NCBI GenBank assembly: GCA_023404715.1
Contig: JAEYAR010000124.1
Location: 1 to 27,219 of the forward strand
Source: Bacillota bacterium
GTDB lineage: Bacteria > Bacillota > Clostridia > Christensenellales > Aristaeellaceae
DNA: 27,219 nt
Direction of reading: 5' to 3'
A model generated the notes under the pieces. It worked only from the letters and a program-made list of their open reading frames with translations. It did not search any database and was not told the origin of the DNA. The translations under genes were made by a program, and so were the position numbers. This document shows positions 14,142 through 22,453 of this stretch, in pieces; within the stretch, counting starts at the first letter, position 1; each line of letters opens with the position of its first letter.

Positions 14142-15166
14142 TCTTCTGCTGCCGCCTTGTCTGCCGTATTCTTTTTGAAAATAATCCGTTCTTCGTCTGT
14201 CAGTTTTGTCAGCGCTACATAAATGCGAATCGCATCCATTTTCTTCTCATGACCGTAATAACTAGCATAATTAGGATTGCAGTTGTACTGAGCTGTCAAA
14301 AAGAACGGCAGCGAATACCCCCATGGACACTTCTCGTAAATGTATTTGATGTAATCATCAAACACATCCACCATCGGCTCAATATCATACGTCTTCCCGC
14401 ACGCCTCGTTCATATATTTTGCGATGATCTCTAGATTCAGGTTGCCCGCGCCGCGCCCGATACCATATACGCTGGCGTCGACGATGATGTCGCGGTCAAA
14501 ACCCTCGTGAATCATCTGCTGCGCGGCAGACAGCGCCTGCATCATGTTGTTGTGGCCGTGATAGCCCATCGCGATGCCACAAGGCATGTTCTCGTCCGCC
14601 AGATGCATGTAGTGCAGAAGCTGCTCGGGATTCTGCGTGCCCCAGCTGTCCACGACGTAAATCGCTAGCGGATCAAGCGAGCTGAAGCGGCGCACCATTG
14701 CAACGAACTCCTCGTCGCTGTACTGATCCACGCGCGCGGGCTGCACGCAGAGCTTATACCCCTTCTCCACCACGCCCTTGCAATAGGCAAATCCTTCCTC
14801 TAGTGCGTCGACAACCATTCCGTCCACATACTTGGTTTTCCAGACAATGACGCGGATGATATCGATGCCCTTGCCATCGCAAGGCTTGAGCTGCTCCAGC
14901 GGCAGAGGGTTGACCACCTCAATCATCGCGGCATACTGCACGCCCGATTTTTTCGGAGTGATCAGAGGGGTGATCTGATCCACATCGTTGAACACCGTGC
15001 GGTTCGTGTCGTACGGCTCCTTTTTGAGGAAGCCGATCTCAAAAATGTCCACGTTCGTGCTGCACAGCTTTTCGGTCATTTCGGCGATGCCCTTCTCGCC
15101 AAACCGCCAATCGTTGATGTATCCGCCGTCGCGAAGCGTGCAGTCCAGAAGTTTAATCGAATTCAT
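14138..15166 (-). CDS. DRE-TIM aldolase (HMG-CoA lyase / 4-hydroxy-2-oxovalerate aldolase-like)
   Basis: The protein is about 342 residues from ATG 15166 (GAGGTGA ribosome site; a GTG at 15178 overlapping the previous stop is an alternative). It opens with KLLDCTLRDGGYIN, the catalytic and metal-binding signature of DRE-TIM metallolyases, and has the GYHGHNN metal-ligand motif and an ASVYGIGRGAGNLNLE segment like HOA aldolases. Such enzymes make or break C-C bonds next to pyruvate or acetyl-CoA-type units using a divalent metal. It lies between a split transketolase and a glycosyltransferase in the CDP-dideoxysugar region, so it probably acts on a sugar or a short-chain donor rather than in catabolism. 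The substrate cannot be read from sequence. Confidence 0.88.
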   Translation of the reverse strand: MNSIKLLDCTLRDGGYINDWRFGEKGIAEMTEKLCSTNVDIFEIGFLKKEPYDTNRTVFNDVDQITPLITPKKSGVQYAAMIEVVNPLPLEQLKPCDGKGIDIIRVIVWKTKYVDGMVVDALEEGFAYCKGVVEKGYKLCVQPARVDQYSDEEFVAMVRRFSSLDPLAIYVVDSWGTQNPEQLLHYMHLADENMPCGIAMGYHGHNNMMQALSAAQQMIHEGFDRDIIVDASVYGIGRGAGNLNLEIIAKYMNEACGKTYDIEPMVDVFDDYIKYIYEKCPWGYSLPFFLTAQYNCNPNYASYYGHEKKMDAIRIYVALTKLTDEERIIFKKNTADKAAAEE

Positions 15167-15174
15167 GTTCTGTT

Positions 15175-16146
15175 TCACCTCTTACGGTCACGCATCGCGA
15201 TGACCTTCTTTGCTTTGTCAACAATGTTCTCCGCCGTCAATCCGTACGCGCCGCGCAGGTAGCTCTCCACGCCCACGCGCCCAAACTGATCCTCCACAGC
15301 CACGCGCAGCGCCGGTGTCGGGTGATGCTGAGCCAGGCAGTCGCACACCATGCTGCCTAAGCCACCATGCAAGTTCGCATTTTCCGCTGTCACAATTGCG
15401 CCGGTTTTCTCCGCACTCTCCAGAATGAGCTGCTCATCAAGCGGTTTAATCGTCACCATGTCCACCACGCGGGCTGAAATTCCCTCAGCTTCCAGCTGCT
15501 TCGCCGCATCAAGGCATGTGCCCACCATAATGCCGCAGCCAATAAGCGTAACGTCCTCTCCCTCACGTAGTACCTTTCCTTTTCCAATTTCAAACGTCTC
15601 TTCCGGCATGTAGAGATCCGGAAGGCCGCGCCTCGGCGTGCGCAGATAGGTAATGCCCGGCCGGTCCTTAGTTATGCGCATCATCGCGCCCATCATCGTC
15701 GGATCGCTGATATCCACGACACAGGCCTCCGGCACGGTGCACATCATGGCGATATCCTCAAAGCACATGTGCGTACCGCCGTTGTGCGTTGCTGTGATGC
15801 CTGCGTCCGAAGCAATAATGCGCAGGCTCTTGTGCGCATATGCGCCGCTGATGAACACCTGATCGAATACCCGGCGGCTAGCAAATGGACTGAAGCTGTG
15901 TATATATGGCTTAAAGCCATTGAGATACATGCCGCAGGCGACACCCACCATGTTTGCCTCTTGAATGCCGCAGTTGAATACATTGTTAGGGTATTCCTTC
16001 CAAAGATCTTGCGTTTTGAGTGAGCCCATCAGATCTGCATCTAAATAGACCACCGTCGGGTCCTCGGCCAAAAGCGAACGAAACGTCTTACCGATCACCT
16101 GTAAAACCTCTTTTTCCGGCGTCTGACCAGTATATCGCAAATTCAT
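15175..16146 (-). CDS. Transketolase C-terminal subunit (first pair)
   Basis: The 323-residue protein carries the Pyr and C-terminal domains of a split transketolase. FNCGIQEANMVGVACG holds the TPP-activating glutamate (Glu63), GGTHMCFEDIA the conserved His, and EDQFGRVGVESYL is a typical C-terminal segment. The frame is open to 16188, but ATG at 16146 overlaps the N-subunit stop (ATGA) and has GGAGGTG upstream, so I chose it. With the 16143-17003 product it should form a complete transketolase-like enzyme moving a two-carbon ketol unit. The pair sits directly after rfbH. Confidence 0.92.
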   Translation of the reverse strand: MNLRYTGQTPEKEVLQVIGKTFRSLLAEDPTVVYLDADLMGSLKTQDLWKEYPNNVFNCGIQEANMVGVACGMYLNGFKPYIHSFSPFASRRVFDQVFISGAYAHKSLRIIASDAGITATHNGGTHMCFEDIAMMCTVPEACVVDISDPTMMGAMMRITKDRPGITYLRTPRRGLPDLYMPEETFEIGKGKVLREGEDVTLIGCGIMVGTCLDAAKQLEAEGISARVVDMVTIKPLDEQLILESAEKTGAIVTAENANLHGGLGSMVCDCLAQHHPTPALRVAVEDQFGRVGVESYLRGAYGLTAENIVDKAKKVIAMRDRKR

Positions 16147-17003
16147 AACCGTTTCACCTCCATGCCGATTGCCTTGCCCTGCTCGCACAGTTCAGCCATT
16201 ACGCTGTCACGCAGCGAATCTGGGAAGCCGATACAGTGATTGTTTTTCATTTCCTCAATGCACTTGGCGCCGCGACCCTTGAGCGTCTTGAGCACGATCA
16301 TTGTAGGCCTGCCGTTCTTCTCCTGCACGGCGTGCTCAACCGCATGTTGAATGGCTATCACATCGTTGCCATCCACAAGGCATGCGTTCCAGCCAAACGC
16401 CGCATATTTTTTCACCGGATCGCCTAAAGACAGTACTTCATCATTGGAACCGTCGATTTGCATGCCATTCCAGTCAAGGAATGCCACAAGATTGTCAAGA
16501 TGATAGTGCGCGGCAAACTGCGCAGCCTCCCAGATCTGGCCCTCGGCGGATTCGCCGTCACCTGTCACGCAAAAGATTCGCTGATCAGTCTTCCTCACCT
16601 TTGCCGCCAGCGCAACGCCGCATGCAATGGAGAGTCCCTGACCCAAACTACCGCTCGTTGCGTCCACGCCCGGCACCTTTGTGCGGTCACAGTGACCCGG
16701 CAGCTTCGAATCCGGATTGTTCAAATGTTCAAGTAGCTCATCGGGAAAAAAGCCCATCAAGTTCAGTGTAGAATAGAGCACCGGGCCCGCGTGTCCCTTG
16801 GAGAAAATCATCATATCGCGGTCTTTCCAGTGTGGATTAGCGGGGTCGACACGCATAAAGTCCGAATATACGACAGCCATCATATCCGCCAAGTCGAACG
16901 AGCCGCCAACGTGGCCGCCGTGGTTGCTGGAAACAGCCCGCACAATGCCCAAGCGAATCTTGAGCGCCGTGTGTTGAAGTTCAAGCTTGCTGTGTAGCGC
17001 CAT
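16143..17003 (-). CDS. Transketolase N-terminal subunit (first pair)
   Basis: The 286-residue TPP-binding half keeps the classical transketolase features. These are SSNHGGHVGGS (28-31 histidines), SKGHAGP (His71), LPGH (His104), DATSGSLGQG, and GDGE (148-151) followed by DWNG for TPP/Mg binding. ATG at 17003 has GAGGAGG upstream and starts next to the rfbH stop, indicating coupling. Its direct link with rfbH suggests that the acceptor is the 4-keto-3,6-dideoxy CDP-sugar or a compound derived from it. A general pentose-phosphate transketolase would not be expected inside such a locus, though it cannot be excluded. Confidence 0.93.
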   Translation of the reverse strand: MALHSKLELQHTALKIRLGIVRAVSSNHGGHVGGSFDLADMMAVVYSDFMRVDPANPHWKDRDMMIFSKGHAGPVLYSTLNLMGFFPDELLEHLNNPDSKLPGHCDRTKVPGVDATSGSLGQGLSIACGVALAAKVRKTDQRIFCVTGDGESAEGQIWEAAQFAAHYHLDNLVAFLDWNGMQIDGSNDEVLSLGDPVKKYAAFGWNACLVDGNDVIAIQHAVEHAVQEKNGRPTMIVLKTLKGRGAKCIEEMKNNHCIGFPDSLRDSVMAELCEQGKAIGMEVKRL

Positions 17004-17004
17004 G

Positions 17005-18351
17005 TCAATTCCTCCTCACCGCGTCGATAATAACGCTCGCCATGTAATCAAGCTTCTCGTCTGTCATGCCCGGGTACACCCCCACCCAGAACGTGTTGTT
17101 CATAATGAAATCAGTCTGCGTGAGTTCGCCGACGACGCGATAAGCGTCCGTGCCGCGAATCTGATCGAAGCAGGGGTGCTTGATGAGGTTGCCCGAGAAG
17201 AGCAGTCGGGTCTGAACATTCTTGCTCTCAATATAACGGGTGACGGCGTTGCGGCTGATGCCGGTTTCCGGACGCACAGAGAGCAGAAAGCCAAACCAGC
17301 TCGGATCGCTTCTCTCCGCCGGTTCAGGCAGGATGATCTTGTCCGCGACGCAGTCGAGCTTTTCACGCAGATAATCCCAGTTGTGCTTGCGGCGCTCGAT
17401 GAAGGTCGGAAATTTCTTAAGCTGCTCGCAGCCTACGGCTGCCTGCATATCCGTCACCTTCAGGTTGTAGCCGAAGTGACTGTATACGTACTTGTGGTCA
17501 TAGCCCTGTGGCAGCTCGCCATACTGTCCGTCGAAACGATGACCGCAGAAGTTGTCCCGGCCGGAGGGACAGATGCAGTCGCGTCCCCAGTCGCGATAGG
17601 AGAGAATCAGCCGATGTAGCTTGGGATTGTTGGTATATACGCAGCCGCCCTCGCCCATGGTCATGTGATGCGGCGGATAAAAGCTGCTGGTGCCAATATC
17701 GCCCCACGTTCCCGTGAAGCGCGTCTCTCCGTCGATGGTGTAGCGAGAGCCCAGCGCGTCGCAGTTGTCCTCCACGAGCCACAGGTTGTGCTTATCGCAG
17801 AAAGCCCTAACCGCTGCCAGATCAAACGGGTTGCCCAGCGTGTGCGCAATCATTACGGCCTTCGTCTTGCCAGAGAGCGCGGTCTCGAGCTTAGTCACGT
17901 CGATATTGTACTGCGGCACGGTCACATCCACAAACACCGGCACAGCGTCGTATTGAATTGCAGGCGTCACGGTCGTCGGGAAGCCGCAAGCCACGGTGAT
18001 GATCTCGTCGCCCTTCTTGATCTGTCGCTCGCCCAGTTCCGGGGCAGTCAGCGCCATGAAAGCGATCAGATTGGCAGAGGAGCCACTGTTCACCAAATGC
18101 GCGTATTTGACGCCGATCCACTCAGCAAACTTCGCCTCAAACTCGTCGGAGAAGCGGCCCGTCGTCAGCCAGAAGTCCAGACACGCATCTGTAAGCGCGC
18201 ACATTTCCTTTTCATCATACACGCGTGACGCATAGCTGATGCGGTCCCCCACACGGAAGGGCGTCTTATCTTCCTTGAAATCATGATAATACTGTGCGAC
18301 GAGCGCCTTGATCTGTTCTCTTGCTTCCTGTTCGGTCTTCCAAACTGCCAT
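17005..18351 (-). CDS. rfbH: CDP-4-dehydro-6-deoxyglucose 3-dehydratase (E1, RfbH)
   Basis: This PMP- and [2Fe-2S]-dependent enzyme removes the C3 hydroxyl of CDP-4-keto-6-deoxyglucose. It is an aminotransferase-fold protein of 448 residues from ATG 18351 (TTGGAGG site; a longer frame to 18375 overlaps the Nudix stop). The PLP lysine is replaced by histidine in SSFYPPHHMTMGEGG (His228/229), the hallmark of this family. Cysteines C197, C259, C261 and C269 (CIC-x7-C) fit the iron-sulfur ligands. The reductase that normally partners it (RfbI/DdhD) is not in the window. Its gene is followed at once by the transketolase pair. Confidence 0.95.
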   Translation of the reverse strand: MAVWKTEQEAREQIKALVAQYYHDFKEDKTPFRVGDRISYASRVYDEKEMCALTDACLDFWLTTGRFSDEFEAKFAEWIGVKYAHLVNSGSSANLIAFMALTAPELGERQIKKGDEIITVACGFPTTVTPAIQYDAVPVFVDVTVPQYNIDVTKLETALSGKTKAVMIAHTLGNPFDLAAVRAFCDKHNLWLVEDNCDALGSRYTIDGETRFTGTWGDIGTSSFYPPHHMTMGEGGCVYTNNPKLHRLILSYRDWGRDCICPSGRDNFCGHRFDGQYGELPQGYDHKYVYSHFGYNLKVTDMQAAVGCEQLKKFPTFIERRKHNWDYLREKLDCVADKIILPEPAERSDPSWFGFLLSVRPETGISRNAVTRYIESKNVQTRLLFSGNLIKHPCFDQIRGTDAYRVVGELTQTDFIMNNTFWVGVYPGMTDEKLDYMASVIIDAVRRN

Positions 18352-18365
18352 TTGTATTCCTCCAA

Positions 18366-18899
18366 TTACAGCCATTCCAGAATGACGTCTCGATAGACGT
18401 CGTGAATATGCAGCAAGTTATGCGGTATTTTCTCAAACCATTGCAGGTAGCCATTCATTCCGGGCGCTTTTCCTCTATTATCAAGCACGAAGTCCTCCGG
18501 AACACGACAGCGATAAAGTACCGCCAGATGATGGCCCCGTTCATCGGGATTGAGCAGTCCGGCATGCGGCGGACGAATCACATCACGAACGGCCATCGGC
18601 GTTTTATCAAACGCAACGTCACATCCGATCTCATGCAATGCCGTTTGGCGCAGACGCTCCGCCATGGTTTCGCCATAGCGAATGCATCCGCCCGGAATAT
18701 GCCATCCCTTGTCATAGAATGGGTCGTCTCTCCATGAGAGCAATACCCTGTTCCGATCATCTGTTATCCATAAATCCACATTGGGCACAGGTGTCAGCGA
18801 TGAAATCAGCAAAAACAGCTCTTCTGGCAGCCCCTGCCTGCCATCAATCTTCGCCCCTCTAAGCGTCTGTATAGCCTCCTGGAGCCTTTTAGTCATCAT
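18366..18899 (-). CDS. Nudix hydrolase-like protein with degenerate Nudix box
   Basis: The 177-residue protein resembles the GDP-mannose mannosyl hydrolase (Gmm) branch of Nudix proteins (VPNVDLWITDDRNRVLLSWR, WHIPGG). Its Nudix box is GGCIRYGE at 70-77 followed by QTALHEIG at 85-92, so the usual Arg-Glu and the first Glu of the EE pair are changed; only Glu90 remains. Gmm enzymes have a similarly altered box and release the sugar from nucleotide sugars. Here it lies between rfbG and rfbH, overlapping the rfbG stop by ATGA, so a CDP-sugar is the likely ligand. It could be a hydrolase, a house-cleaning enzyme or a sugar-releasing step. Confidence 0.87.
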   Translation of the reverse strand: MMTKRLQEAIQTLRGAKIDGRQGLPEELFLLISSLTPVPNVDLWITDDRNRVLLSWRDDPFYDKGWHIPGGCIRYGETMAERLRQTALHEIGCDVAFDKTPMAVRDVIRPPHAGLLNPDERGHHLAVLYRCRVPEDFVLDNRGKAPGMNGYLQWFEKIPHNLLHIHDVYRDVILEWL

Positions 18900-19957
18900 G
18901 CTCGCTCCATATACAAGGAAATCTGCCGGTCCATCTCAGCCGGTATATTGCCGCCATCCATCCAGACCCGCGTCCATTCGCATGTTCTGGCAATCGCGTC
19001 CTGAATGTGCCAGCGCGGTTTCCACCCAAACGTTGTTTTGAGCTTTGTGCAGTCCAGTTTGAGGAAATTCGCCTCATGCGGCGCGTTGAGTTCCGATTTG
19101 TTCTCCCAGCAGGCGCCCTTTCCCCACTTTTCACAGAAGCACTCAACCAGTTGTCCTGTCGTCACGCAGTCCACGTCATCCGGCCCGACGTTATACCAGC
19201 CTGCGAATTTCGGCTGTTCATATTGACGCATCACAATCATCAGATAGGCCATAACAGGCTCGAGCACATGCTGATAGGGGCGCGTAGAATATGGATTGCG
19301 CACAATAATTGGTTCCCCGGCCTGCTGCGCACGAATGCAGTCCGGAATGATGCGATCGTTTGCAAAGTCTCCTCCGCCGATCACATTTCCTGCGCGTGCT
19401 GTGCTGATAGGCACTTTCCCATCGGCAAAGAAGCTGTTTTTGTAGCTGTGTGTCACCAATTCCGAACAAGATTTGGAATTAGAATAGGGATCGTATCCGT
19501 CGAGCATCTCGTTTTCCCTATATCCCCAGCACCACTCGTTGTTCTGATAGACCTTATCGGTGGTCACATTGAAAAAGCTGCGGACACAGTGATTCAAACG
19601 GATACATTCCAGCAAATTGACCGTTCCCATTACGTTTGTTTCATAAGTATACCGTGGCTCTTTGTAGCTGTCGCGGACAATCGGCTGTGCCGCCATATGG
19701 ATGACGATCTCCGGCTGTGCCTCATCAAAAGCCGCCTTCAGCCTGCCATAGTCCCGAATATCCCCAATAACGCTGTGCATTCGTCCTTCGACGTCTGCCA
19801 GCGCAAAGAGATTCGGTTTTGTTGGCGCTTCCAGACTGTAACCTGTCAGTTCTGCACCCGCTCCAATCAGTGCGCGGCTCATCCACGAGCCCTTAAAGCC
19901 CGTATGTCCTGTTAAAAATACCTTTTTTTCGCGAAAAAAACTCAAATCCATCTTCAT
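18896..19957 (-). CDS. rfbG: CDP-glucose 4,6-dehydratase
   Basis: The 353-residue extended SDR converts CDP-glucose to CDP-4-keto-6-deoxyglucose. GHTGFKGSW is the family-specific NAD-binding motif, TTDKVYQN replaces the TDE segment as in RfbG, and YDPYSNSK provides Tyr-x3-Lys. RAGNVIGGGDF and RPYQHVLEPV are also characteristic. ATG at 19957 overlaps the rfbF stop (ATGA); a second ATG two codons on is possible. Intact. Confidence 0.96.
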   Translation of the reverse strand: MKMDLSFFREKKVFLTGHTGFKGSWMSRALIGAGAELTGYSLEAPTKPNLFALADVEGRMHSVIGDIRDYGRLKAAFDEAQPEIVIHMAAQPIVRDSYKEPRYTYETNVMGTVNLLECIRLNHCVRSFFNVTTDKVYQNNEWCWGYRENEMLDGYDPYSNSKSCSELVTHSYKNSFFADGKVPISTARAGNVIGGGDFANDRIIPDCIRAQQAGEPIIVRNPYSTRPYQHVLEPVMAYLMIVMRQYEQPKFAGWYNVGPDDVDCVTTGQLVECFCEKWGKGACWENKSELNAPHEANFLKLDCTKLKTTFGWKPRWHIQDAIARTCEWTRVWMDGGNIPAEMDRQISLYMERA

Positions 19958-20733
19958 TCACTCCATACCTTCCACGGAGCCTTTCCGCTCGCCCACAGTC
20001 TTTCCAACATCTCTTTCTCCCGGACGGTATCCATACACTGCCAATAACCCCTGTGCATATAGCTCATGAGTTGCTCCTCCTTGACAAGCCTCTCCAGCGG
20101 AATACGTTCAAACACGGTGGTGTCGTCCTCGATATAATCGAAAATCTCAGGATTCAGCACCATATATCCCGCGTTGATTGGCGCACCGTCGCCGACGTTT
20201 TTCTCGCGAAACGCCTGAACGGAATTATCCTCGGCAATATCCAGAACGCCCTTCTGCTGTTCCTGCATTACTGCGGTAAGCGTTGCGATCTTGCCATGCT
20301 GCTTGTGGAACTCATACAGCTTGCTGATATCAACGTCGCATACGCCGTCACCATAGGTCATCATAAAAGGTTCGTCGCAGATATATTTCTGTATACGCTT
20401 AATCCTGCCACCTGTCATCGTGTTCAGCCCAGTATCCACTACCGTAACCTTCCAAGGCTCATAGTGGTGATCATGGACGACCATTCGATTTCCATTGGTG
20501 AAATCAAAGGTGATGTCGCTTGTGTGTAGGAAATAGTCTGCAAACCACTCCTTTATGATGTGCTGCTTGTAGCCGGCACAAATAATGAATTCCGTATAGC
20601 CATAATGCGCATACTCTTTCATAATGTGCCACAAAATCGGCATTCCGCCGATCTCTACCATCGGCTTCGGCTTATACTGACTTTCCTCCGAAATGCGGGT
20701 TCCAAACCCGCCAGCCAGAATCACAACCTTCAT
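19954..20733 (-). CDS. rfbF: Glucose-1-phosphate cytidylyltransferase
   Basis: The 259-residue enzyme makes CDP-glucose, the entry point to CDP-3,6-dideoxyhexoses. It begins KVVILAGGFGTRISEES followed by KPKPMVEIGGMPILWHIM, the RfbF signature, and has YGDGVCDVDI and the WQCMDTVREKE end. ATG at 20733 overlaps the preceding glycosyltransferase stop (ATGA). Intact and of normal length. Confidence 0.96.
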   Translation of the reverse strand: MKVVILAGGFGTRISEESQYKPKPMVEIGGMPILWHIMKEYAHYGYTEFIICAGYKQHIIKEWFADYFLHTSDITFDFTNGNRMVVHDHHYEPWKVTVVDTGLNTMTGGRIKRIQKYICDEPFMMTYGDGVCDVDISKLYEFHKQHGKIATLTAVMQEQQKGVLDIAEDNSVQAFREKNVGDGAPINAGYMVLNPEIFDYIEDDTTVFERIPLERLVKEEQLMSYMHRGYWQCMDTVREKEMLERLWASGKAPWKVWSE

Positions 20734-21713
20734 TTGTCCTTCTCCTTTACTCGTCTCCTAATTATTTTTAGTGTTCTTGCAAATCGCGGTCGTATCAAAA
20801 CTGCCGTTAACCAGAAAACCCATATCGGTGTATTGGTTACTCTGGGTATATAACCTAGGTGACGCCTTATATCTTCCATGCTCAAATTTCCATATGCGCG
20901 CATTCGAATCATATTCAGTGGAGAAAACACATGACAATACCGATCATGTGAACGTAATGCTGTATCCTTGACAGCATCGTATTTTGACGGAAGTGAATCG
21001 ATGACTTCACACCAGCGTTCTCCCCATTGCCAGAGTGCCAATCCCTGTGTTTGCCAAAAAGACACTTGAAGATGTGGATTGATCACAATCGCTTCAGGAA
21101 CATACAAATAGATCGACCGAATCCGCTTTCTCATTTCAAACACTCGAAAATAAACCGTTGGAATCCATAGATCCTGTATAGCCTGCATGTGGGTACGGTC
21201 ATATTCAAGGCACGCCCTCATCAGTTCACTGCTCACGATTGTTGAACTGAGTGAAAGCATTCTCCACATGCATTTTTCAAGCAGGCATTCAGGCGTATCG
21301 ACAATAAAATCATCTTGATGCTCTATATCAACCGCGCCATTGACAATCAGTTCCGCATTTTGCTCCATATGCCGTCCTGCCCGCGCCAAAAGCCTGTCCA
21401 GCTGAATGATCGTCCCATCGGAAGAAAAACTCAGATAGTCATATTCCTGTGCTGTCATACAGCAAATCGCTTTTACCTTGTCGTCTATGGCGTTTGCTTC
21501 CGATTTTTCTTCATACCGAACGTACTTTATGCAGCCTGTGCTTTTTTTTTGCCAAGTCTGCACAATGCGCTGCGTCTCCGCCTCCGTGCTGCTGTCCTGA
21601 ATGATGATATCTACATGCAGCTTTTCAGCTATTTCAGCCTGGGACGCAAGATATGCCTCAATCGCTTTGGGTCGGTCTTTTGTCGGGATAATCAGGCAGA
21701 GCTTTCTGGACAT
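20730..21713 (-). CDS. Divergent GT-A glycosyltransferase (paralogue of 12879-14141)
   Basis: This protein is 327 residues from ATG 21713 (GGAGAG site, just after the ABC ATPase stop; a longer frame to 21758 overlaps that gene). KLCLIIPTKDRPKAIEAYL and DIIIQDSSTEAETQRI are GT2-like strands. The usual DxD region reads YDYLSFSSDG. The second half (RWCEVIDSLPSKYD, MRAYGNLS, TNTPIWVFWLTAV) aligns with the glycosyltransferase at 12879-14141, which has an N-terminal extension this one lacks. Codons 55-58 contain nine A in a row (plus-strand T run 21542-21550), again slippage-prone. It probably adds a sugar to the exported glycan. Confidence 0.83.
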   Translation of the reverse strand: MSRKLCLIIPTKDRPKAIEAYLASQAEIAEKLHVDIIIQDSSTEAETQRIVQTWQKKSTGCIKYVRYEEKSEANAIDDKVKAICCMTAQEYDYLSFSSDGTIIQLDRLLARAGRHMEQNAELIVNGAVDIEHQDDFIVDTPECLLEKCMWRMLSLSSTIVSSELMRACLEYDRTHMQAIQDLWIPTVYFRVFEMRKRIRSIYLYVPEAIVINPHLQVSFWQTQGLALWQWGERWCEVIDSLPSKYDAVKDTALRSHDRYCHVFSPLNMIRMRAYGNLSMEDIRRHLGYIPRVTNTPIWVFWLTAVLIRPRFARTLKIIRRRVKEKDK

Positions 21714-21714
21714 A

Positions 21715-22443
21715 TCATGTCTCTCCATATGCATCGCAGACCGTTTGCGTCTCGCCAAACATCCTAGCTTCTCCGTATTCGAGCCATACCACGCGGTTGC
21801 ACATATTCTTAATCTGATCGATATTATGACTCACAAATAACACCGTCGTACCGCCGCTCATCAGCTCCATCATGCGCTTCCCACTCTTTTCCTGAAACGC
21901 CGCGTCGCCGACCGACAGCACTTCGTCCACGATCAGTATCTCCGGCTCAACCATCGTCGCAATGGAAAATGCAAGGCGTGCAACCATGCCGCTGGAGTAA
22001 TTGCGCAGCGGCACATCAATGAACTGGCCAATTTCCGAAAACGCCACGATCTCCTCATACTTGCTCTTTAGAAACTCCTCGGAATAGCCGAGAATTGCGC
22101 CGTTGAGAAAGATATTTTCTCTTCCGCTCATATCAAAATCGAAGCCGCTGCCCAATTCGAGCATGGGCGCGATGTTGCCGCGTACGGTCACGCTGCCCTC
22201 CGTGGGTTTGAGGATGCCGGAGATCACCTTGAGTATGGTGCTCTTGCCCGCTCCGTTGTACCCGATGAGGCCCACTACCTCACCGCGCGCCACATCGAAG
22301 CTCACATGCTTGAGCGCTTCAAACTCGTTGTATTGCAGCTTGCCGCGCATTTTTGCGATGGCAAATTCCTTGATGCTACTGATGCGGTCGTTCGCCATGC
22401 GAAAGCGCATCGAGACATCATTCACTTCAATCATCGGTTCCAT
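21715..22443 (-). CDS. ABC transporter ATPase of polysaccharide exporter (Wzt/TagH type)
   Basis: The 242-residue ATPase has Walker A GYNGAGKST (61-69), the signature YSSGMVARL (149-157), Walker B EILIVDE (168-174) and H-loop His206. GSGFDFDMSGRENIFLNG is typical of the exporters of O-antigen and teichoic acid. The start is ATG 22443, spaced 6 nt from GAGGTG; 22449 is an alternative. It has no C-terminal carbohydrate-binding domain as found in long Wzt or TagH proteins. It partners the permease at 22454-23908. Confidence 0.93.
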   Translation of the reverse strand: MEPMIEVNDVSMRFRMANDRISSIKEFAIAKMRGKLQYNEFEALKHVSFDVARGEVVGLIGYNGAGKSTILKVISGILKPTEGSVTVRGNIAPMLELGSGFDFDMSGRENIFLNGAILGYSEEFLKSKYEEIVAFSEIGQFIDVPLRNYSSGMVARLAFSIATMVEPEILIVDEVLSVGDAAFQEKSGKRMMELMSGGTTVLFVSHNIDQIKNMCNRVVWLEYGEARMFGETQTVCDAYGET

Positions 22444-22453
22444 TTCCATCACC

